64,000 nucleotides of DNA from Aquilaria yunnanensis (lineage: Eukaryota; Streptophyta; Magnoliopsida; Malvales; Thymelaeaceae). Position 1 is the stretch's first letter. The number at the start of each line of letters is the position of its first letter. The position numbers were made by a program, and so were the translations under genes. The DNA lies in the NCBI GenBank assembly GCA_039654915.1, contig CM077598.1:69716041-69780040 (forward strand), in the 5' to 3' direction. Of the stretch, positions 56,976 to 64,000 are shown one piece after another. The notes below the pieces were generated by a model that saw only the letters and a list, made by a program, of their open reading frames with translations, ran no database searches and had not been told where the DNA came from.

Positions 56976-59959
56976 TGTTACCACCATCATAAATGGGAAC
57001 ATTGCAACATAAAGACATATTGGTCCTAAAACATTATATAGCATAACTTTCATCATGGTGGATGGAATGTGAGGGGTATAGTCTGTAATTTACACCTCCT
57101 AAAAAGCTCACATAATGGTTGCCTTGCCCTCAAGAAATCGCTAAAGGCTTGCTTGTTTTACAAGCAACCTATGGACGTTATTGTAAGATTAAAAAATGTA
57201 CGTATTTAATTGCACAACTTTTAAAAGAGAACATTTGGAGGGATTTGGATGGTATGAAACTAATTTTTGGGAGCTAAATTGCATAAAGGGTGTGAAGGCA
57301 ACCATTTCTGAACCTCAGATAACTAGGTTTACAAATGCCCACAAAATATCTTAAGGATGGGATGATCTTTCACAAAGCTCAAATGTGCTCATTTTCAACA
57401 TTATCCTACTTCTTCCAACACTGGATCATGTATTCAAATGTGTGCCAAAAGGTTAGGTGAGAATACCTTGCTTAAGATACACTTATAGTGACCTAAGTGG
57501 GAGTTAAGCCTAAGCTAAGCAAACCAATGAAATATCTAAAGTTCTTTACATTTCCTTGCTCATTTTTAACCCTAATTAAGAAGTACCTCTTCCTTAGCTC
57601 CTCCATAAAACTCCATAGCTACCATATCTCAAGCTCCCAACAACAAAATATCAAAAGGCAATTGAATCCATCAAAAAAAAGAAAAACACTAGTTTTCAGG
57701 TTTATTGAGCATCTCTTGGGATATTCAGCCTTCACAGTCATGGTAAGGGTTTTATCTTTATGTTTCATGATTTTTGAGTGTCCTAAAATGATGAAAAGCA
57801 TCCATGAAGCTAGGAATAAGCGTCGAAGAGAGCTTAAAGTTCTATGAACCAAGTATAGGTTAAGGGGGAAAGTGTGCCCAAGGTTTAGGCCTTAGTGTGT
57901 TTATGCACAATGTTGGCAGTGTTCATAGGGGTTTCTAGAGCCTAATTTAGTACTAACTAAGACCAATTAACGTCGTAAGACCAAGCATTAGCTTGAGGTG
58001 GGCTGCCATAATGATTATATATTGTTTATTTGATTATTTATTGACTAACCCTAATGTTTTGTTTCTGCCAGTATTGCATTTGAAACTTGTTCTGTTTGTT
58101 TGCACGTTTAGATGGCTATATTGATGTATATGTTCTTTGTTTTTATGTTCTTATTTCTTTGAATTTTAAGTTTGTAGCTGGAAAATCAAATACCTAATGA
58201 TAGGTTCTTACTAAGTTTCTTCAAAGAGACTTACCCCCTTTCTATCCACTTCAAGAGCACCTGAAAGAGATCATTCAAACTAATAGCTTTGGTTTGAATT
58301 TTGACGTACATTAACTTCAATTTGTGTAGTTATGGACTAGAAGGTTTCACAATTTTTAGAGCACAATAGCTATTTTTAGTAATGATTCTTTCTACCTCCC
58401 AGAGCAACTAGGCCCTCCAAGTTTCTGGAGCGCTTGGTGATTTTGAAGTTCTCCAAGAGGCTTAGTGTACATATCAACTAATTTATGACATTTATTTAGT
58501 GCATAAATGCATGTAAATGAGCTGGGCATGATGTATGTGTAGTGTGTGAATGGTAGATGGCCTAATTAAATGTTGTTGGATGTGTTCATGCAATTTTGTC
58601 CATACGGTGCTTATAGGCTATTTTGAAGAGTATGGTACTTAATGCATTTATAATGACTTAAAATTCAGGGAAATGGTTTCCTCGTGTGTTTAAGACAAAC
58701 ATGGAAATTTTGTTTCTTCCTAAGTTTCTTACTAAGTTTCTTCAAAGAGACTTATCCCCTTTCTATCCACTTCAGGAGCACCCGAAAGAGATCATTCAAA
58801 CTAATAGCTATGGTTTGAATTTTGATGTACATTAACTTCAATATGTCTAGTTATGGACTGGAAGGTCTCATGAGTTTTGGAGCACAATAGCTATTTTTAG
58901 TAGTGGTTCTTTCTACCTCCTATAGCAACTAGGCCCTCCAAGTTTCTAGAGTGTTTGGTGATTTTGAAGTTCTCCAAGAGGCTTAGTGTACATATCAACT
59001 AAGTTATGACATTTATTTAGTGCATAAATTCATGTAAATGAGCTGGGTATGATGTATGCATACTATATGAATTATAGATGCCCTAATGAAATATTGTTGG
59101 ATGTGTTCGTGTAATTTTGTCCATATGGTGCTTATAGGCTATTTTGAAGAGTATGGTGTTTAAAGCATTTGTAATTACTTAAAATTTAAGGGAATGATTT
59201 CCCCATCTGTTTAAGACAAACATGGAACTACCCAAGTTGGTTTTGGACCTGGAAATGAAGTGCATGAATTTTATGAACTTTTGGATGGGCATTATGGTCA
59301 CTAGTTGTGCAAAATTAGTACCATGTACTCCAATTGCCAAAACTTGCTTTTCATAGTGATTTTCACTATGAAAATTTTAAAACAATTAGAAAACTTCAAG
59401 GTGAATAATTTGGCTTTTGAATCACTAGATTTGGTGCCCTATAGCCAGAGTTATCGCCTATCAAAGTTGGATGATTTGGTTGGTTACTGTTCATAAGGTC
59501 ATTTATACCTCATTGAGTATAAAATCTATAATTGCAGATTTAGATGGATTTAATTTCCCAAACCTATTTCCCTATAAATGTTTAATTGTATTAAAGGGTT
59601 TAAAACTATTAAGGAATAGGAGGACATGGGTGGAAATAAAGTTGGACATGGTGTAAAAGTTTGGACACATGAATGAGCACCAAAGTGCACCAAGTGTGCA
59701 TGCAATTGTGCATGTGCCTGAAATTTTGCATGAGTGCCACATTGACATGAGATAAGGTTTTGATCATTTTATTTTCTACCAATTGAACTTGTGTATGAAT
59801 ATGTGTGTGATGGTTGGACCAATATACACATCTTTGGATAAAGAAGGCCATTTGGGTAAATATAGTGTGCATGTTTTACTTGGCCTACTGGACATGTAGT
59901 GTTTGGGACTTGAGCTCACTAAATTTGATCACTATATTTAAGTACTTAGAATGGTAACA
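56976..59959 (+). repeat. 3' LTR of E4 (TGTTACC family)
   Basis: 2984 bp from TGTTACCACC to ATGGTAACA. Related to the solo LTRs 16917-19759 and 30482-32965; shared blocks include GCTTGTTT(A/G)TCAAGCA(A/G)CCTATGGAC near the start and the ATGCATGTA(A/C)AT(G) region. It carries an internal duplication (58199-59225). Confidence 0.88.
58199..59225 (+). repeat. ~520-bp tandem duplication inside the E4 LTR
   Basis: Copy 1 about 58205-58690 and copy 2 about 58726-59225. Both read TACTAAGTTTCTTCAAAGAG, then CTTTCTATCCACTTCA, ACTAGGCCCTCCAAGTTTCT, TGTTGGATGTGTTC and GGCTATTTTGAAGAGTATGG in the same order. The copies differ at scattered bases, so the duplication is not recent. Confidence 0.88.
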
Positions 59960-61850
59960 AACAAGTTTCACCTGGGTTAAGCCTCTACTACCTGAAATTG
60001 GCAACAGGTGAAGCCATTCAACTAGTCTTATATGAGTTTGCTCTCTACCTCATCCCTGGTTCATCCCACTTTCTCTTGAGGGCCCCCATTCTTAGCTTCA
60101 AGCATTTCTACCCTCATTTTGAGCTTCTTGTAGATAGGAGAAGGGTTAGGATGTCATTTCTTCTAAGCCTAGAGCCTCTTCATGAAGGGCTTCCTCTCAT
60201 CCTATAGTTTGCCCACTTTCATGACCAACTTTTTAACAAGGTTCGAGAGCCATTTCCTCTCATTGGCCAACATAAGGTTAAGCCGCCCCCATCCCCATGA
60301 ACTCCACCCCAATAGCCATCCAATCTAGCATGATGATAGGTGAGGTAGAAGGCTCTAATCAATGTAGACACTTGCAAAAGGGGAACAAATACAGGAAAAG
60401 CTCCATTTACCCAAAAAGGGTTGGACCCAATGTCTTAAGCACGTATAAGGAAAAACCTAGTGCTCCTAAAAAGATCGCCTCAAAGGAAGAAAACCCTTCC
60501 ACCACTCTTTGACAAGTGAAGTCACTATCAATCATGGGCGCCTCTTTGTTCACCATCAACTAAGGCTTATATGGCATACCCAAATGAGCCGAAAAATAAA
60601 CTTCATGTAGGTCTCAGTACTTTGCATCGAGGAACTTAGGCTGCAGACATTCTAGGAAGTCAAATATCTGCCTATGGCCATTTGAGTAAGCCTTATGTTC
60701 CTTCAATTGAGCCTCCTCACTAATGGCCCCTTTGATGTCTCATTATGGGTTGTGAACCAACAATAAAGGAGGTCCCCAAATTGGCATCGAACCCAGATAG
60801 CAAAGATGGGGGAGCTCAGTGTTTTGAGCTAATCCTAAAGGTCATAGACAATACAAAACTAGCAAATCACAAATAATGAAATATGTTAGACCATGGATTA
60901 ACATAAGGATTATGAGGAAGAGCTCTCAATGGTAGGAAGGATTGGATTAGGGCCATGCTATGGCCTCTAAGTACTTAGTAGAAGATGACTCCTCCATGCC
61001 CATGTCCACCAACACCATAGGGGCAAGCCTATAATGCCTTTAGCGCTTCCCTTAGCATGGTGAAGTTACCTCTTTCTTGATGGCAGGCACTTGCTAGCTC
61101 ATAAAGCATCAAGTGCACTCCTAGCCCCTTGGAGGGCCATGTTCATATTATTTTGCCTCTTCACATCCTCATGGGTACAATCATAAAGCCTCAAATAGCA
61201 CACAGATGACTGTGTTAGCAACAATAATGACATAAAGAAGTAATGGTTTAAACAAATGATCTACTCATTTCTATAAATACTTGTTGTTGTAAATTATGCT
61301 GGTGATTAAGGAGTCCAAAAGCTCCCTCTTTAGTCTGGGGGCCCAAGAAGGCAAATTGAGCTTACATAGACAAGCCTGGTTGATATCACAAACCTTTGAA
61401 GTCATCTCATTCAAGTATTTCTAGGGGAATAGGAACAGCTTGCCCTTCATCCTGTCACCACCTCTAAAAAATATATGAAAATTTTTTGGGTCATTACGAA
61501 GGCCTTAGATCTAGCCTCTAAATGAGGAGGTCCAATTAATTTATGGATAGAATTATAAGTCTACTTATATGGGAAATACCAGTTCTCCTCTGCTACTATA
61601 AAGAAGAATTATTCTTTACACTCTTTCCAACTCTTTAAGGTGCCAGAAATGGAGTAGGCAAGGTTGAGACTAAAAGAATTGGATCACAACCTGAAGAATC
61701 TATGGGAGGACTCCATCAAAGTTAGATAATAAAAAAATAGAGACTTTGGGAAATACCCAACTTTTATAGTATAACACATCACGAGAAAAACATTGATATG
61801 CAGGAAGCACTTGAAGGACAACTATTATAACCATCCTAGTGGAATGCTCA
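59960..61850 (-). pseudogene. Unrecognised decayed coding region
   Basis: Minus-strand translation gives short readable stretches separated by stops: KYLNEMTSKVCDINQACLCK near 61420-61360, DVKRQNNMNMALQGARSAL near 61180-61110, QLKEHKAYSNGHRQIFDFLE near 60710-60650, and a heptad-like LANERKWLSNLVKKLVMKV followed by KKLKMRVEMLEAK at about 60265-60080. It looks like an old multi-exon gene with a coiled coil, or another retrotransposon-borne gene of the antisense class, but I cannot name a family. The E4 element is inserted at its left end. Confidence 0.35.
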
Positions 61851-62052
61851 GTGAGTTAGGTAAATTCATAAATCCCTACTTTAAATGCCTTAGTTAAGAG
61901 TGAATTAGCAAGATAAGTAGGTTACTAAAGGTTTAGTAGGTTCTGAGTGGTTAATGGCACTAAGTTTTGCTAGGGGCAAAATGGTCAATTTGTACCCAGA
62001 AAGGTCGAGACGGGTCTCAGGAGTAAAAATGATTTTTTAAAACCCAATGCCC

Positions 62053-63470
62053 TGTTAGTGTTATGCCCAAAAGCCAATCATGAGATGATTGTATTTTTGC
62101 ACATTGAGTCATGATATTTTATTAAGGCATTAATCCAGCAATTATGGTTTGTTGTTCTGTTTCTGCATAACGTAACAAACATAATTGTAACCCTAGAATA
62201 ATGATATTCTCAAACATCCCTAGTCTAGTATTATTGTGGAGCGGGTTGCAATAATACATATGACTAGCATATGTGGAGCCTAATATGAGATATGCAGTCT
62301 GCATATGGGTATAAGTTAGAGAACTTGTGTACTGGACCGACCCACCATGAGAACACTACATGGATCGTTATATGAGTGTCATAAGTGATTCTCATAGTGA
62401 CCATGGTATATGTAGTCCTTCGACCTAAGATCATCAAGGTTCCCTACATGTGAGTTACATACTTTGATACTTCCCTTTGTTGCTCGTAACTGAGTGAACT
62501 TGAAGGAGGTCATTGGGTATGTCACATATCATGTGGAGGGATTTGTATGATCAAGATGGGATTTGTCCCTCCTATATAACGGGAGTGATATCTTCGGGCT
62601 CCTTGATAGAGTAACACTTAGAAAAATGCATGACCATGCTCGGATGAGTTGATATACGATATCAATGTCATCAGTTTAAGTTAGTCTACTCGGTAATCAA
62701 GAAACCAAAGATTGGGCTATATGAGAGTGAGACATTCCATGTCTCGTGCTTACTCTTGATATCTTGGACAAAGGGACAATGGCATATATCGGTGATGATC
62801 ATAAAGGTTTAGTCGAATCACCGACAATCTTGTCACTTGGGTAGCAATGATGTGTTGCTAGAGACCGCTCATTGCTTATGATAATAAATGTGACTTATGA
62901 TCATTGCCAACATGGTAAGAGCCTATTGGGTCGCACACATAGAGCTATTTGGATCATTAGAGTGCATGGGCTAATTATTTGGGTTATGGTTTCACTTTAA
63001 TTTCGTATTAATAATGGGCCCAAGAGTTGAGCCATTATTAAGCCCAAAATTAAAGCCTAATTGGATTAGGGCTTCGAAACCCATTAGGACTGGAAGTTGA
63101 GTCTCACTATAAATAGAACTTCTAGTGAAAAATTCGTAGGTCACCTTGCCCTAGCCTCCCAAAAGGACAGCCGCACTCTTCTCTTGCAATTCCTTGGAGG
63201 ATGTAAGCTAGCACTACGAGTGCAAGAGAAACGCATCTGCCGGGACGTGGTGGAAGCGTGGTGATATCGAGAGGCTCGTGTGGATACCATAGAGAGCTTG
63301 AACACGTCAACTATTCAGGTTTTGCAATTTGACTCTACAGTTGAGTGAGAGATCTCAACTGAAAATTAGGTATGACAATTTTCGAACACCCTGTTTGCCC
63401 CGTTTCACTTGGATCCTGGAGGGTTTTGGTTAAATTCTGCTGCGCTGTTTGGCTCCCAAAATCCAACATG
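62053..63470 (+). repeat. Copia solo LTR 'H'
   Basis: 1418 bp, TGTTAGTGTTATGCCC to CCAACA, flanked by TGCCC at 62048-62052 and 63471-63475. It shows several private changes, including two in the palindrome (ATGATAATAAATGTGACTTATGATCAT type) and an ATAAATAGAAC TATA region near 63110. Confidence 0.96.
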
Positions 63471-64000
63471 CCCAAGTTAGCAATGTTTGCCAAAGTTTTG
63501 ACTTACCTAGTTACTAATTTGAGAAAGGGTATTTTTGCCACTTTTAAAAAAGTTTGGGAGGAGGGGGAGATTTTGTGTTTAAAACACACTTGGGGGCTAA
63601 ATTATGGAACTATTCACCCCATTTGCTGCCCAAATTTATAGCTTTCTCTTTCCCTCTCAATTTCTAGCCAAATTTTTCCTCAATCCATGATTTCTTGGTG
63701 AAATTGGTGAGCTTTCTTGGTGCCCAAGTGGGAGGTAAGCTTGCTTTGCACTTGTTTTCTTGGCTTGGAGCATCTTGGGGCATTTTCCTTGCTTGGGCAT
63801 AGTGTGTGCATGTGGTAAGCTTAAAACCTTCCTGATTTCATGTTTCTTGGGCTAATTGAAGCTTGGGTCTTCTTGGGTTAGTGTTAGTTTGCTGTCATAT
63901 ACATTATTTGTGCCTTGGAACCAAGGAAACCTGGAGGAGCCTTTGGAATTGGAAATTCTTAGCTCGTGCTGCTTCAGTTTTGCTAGTTCTTGTGTAATTA
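63471..64000. other. Unassigned, LTR-like sequence at the window end
   Basis: Contains TTTATAGCTTTCTCTTTCCC, then GGTGGGAGGTAAGC-like text and TTGGGC-rich words, recalling the promoter/leader zone of the gypsy LTRs seen elsewhere. With 61851-62052, which lies across the solo LTR, it may be one larger LTR cut by the window edge. No gene supported. Confidence 0.35.

Larger units (their letters stand above)
51201..59959 (+). mobile_element. Chromovirus-type gypsy element E4, 5' end missing
   Basis: Plus-strand gypsy with the gag end, protease and RT (51201-52568), RNase H, integrase and chromodomain (54945-56963), a polypurine tract and a 2984-bp 3' LTR (56976-59959). Pol is split by a solo LTR of another family (52569-54939). 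The 5' LTR and most of gag are absent. The downstream flank reads AACAA. Confidence 0.88.

Noticed and set aside
57497..57847. 116-codon plus-strand frame in the E4 LTR, and the 18315-18599 frame in its relative
   Set aside because: They lie in LTR non-coding sequence, are not shared between the LTR copies, and have no domain.

Overview
This is a plant nuclear window made almost entirely of nested, decayed LTR retrotransposons around a broken piece of nuclear 18S rDNA. I see no intact host protein gene, tRNA or CRISPR array. The evidence for a flowering plant is: a plant-type 18S rRNA fragment (minus, 6963-7770); a Ty1/copia pol with RVT_2 domain; Ty3/gypsy elements of the plant Tat type, with a second RNase H and an antisense extra gene; and a chromodomain-bearing gypsy (chromovirus, Tekay/Del-like). 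Heavy nesting, many solo LTRs and apparent CpG loss suggest old heterochromatin, possibly pericentromeric or next to an rDNA locus. The species cannot be named from the sequence.

Layout. (1) 1-6962: minus-strand Tat-type gypsy element E1, carrying gag and the 5' LTR, inserted in the 18S fragment. E1 is itself hit by a copia element (pol 2-2161, 3' LTR 2156-3593) and by a copia solo LTR (3748-4689). (2) 6963-11719: 18S 5' half, upstream ETS/IGS-like DNA with a ~205-bp duplication, and a GTGCCC-rich minisatellite split by a 2.1-kb gypsy solo LTR (9391-11517). (3) 11720-14018: copia LTR with a nested Tat solo LTR; its two flanks do not match. (4) 14066-29992: complete but dead Tat element E2 (minus), carrying two copia solo LTRs and one 2.8-kb gypsy solo LTR. 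(5) 29993-34443: unassigned DNA containing a 2.5-kb gypsy solo LTR. (6) 34444-49403: another copia LTR with mismatched flanks, split by the complete Tat element E3 (34567-48106, target duplication GTAAT). E3 carries a nested Tat solo LTR that itself holds a copia solo LTR. (7) 49404-59959: remains of chromovirus E4 (plus) with two LTRs of another gypsy family inserted in it. (8) 59960-64000: an unrecognised decayed coding region on the minus strand, a copia solo LTR (62053-63470) and probable further LTR sequence.

How it fits together. E1, E2 and E3 share one architecture on the minus strand: 5' LTR, a PBS reading TGGCACCG, gag with a C-H-H-C knuckle, protease, RT, RNase H, a second RNase H, integrase, 3' LTR. 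Between integrase and the 3' LTR, E2 and E3 carry a separate gene on the opposite strand, resembling the 'putative gypsy type transposon' family. In E3 it has its own TATA box, and introns lie at the same positions in both elements. This is the most interesting system in the window. One copia family supplies eight LTR copies, none of them shown to belong to an intact element except the first, which is cut by the window edge. Five of the solo LTRs have clear 5-bp target duplications. The two without matching flanks coincide with places where neighbouring elements lose an end, so they look like deletion junctions made by recombination between elements.
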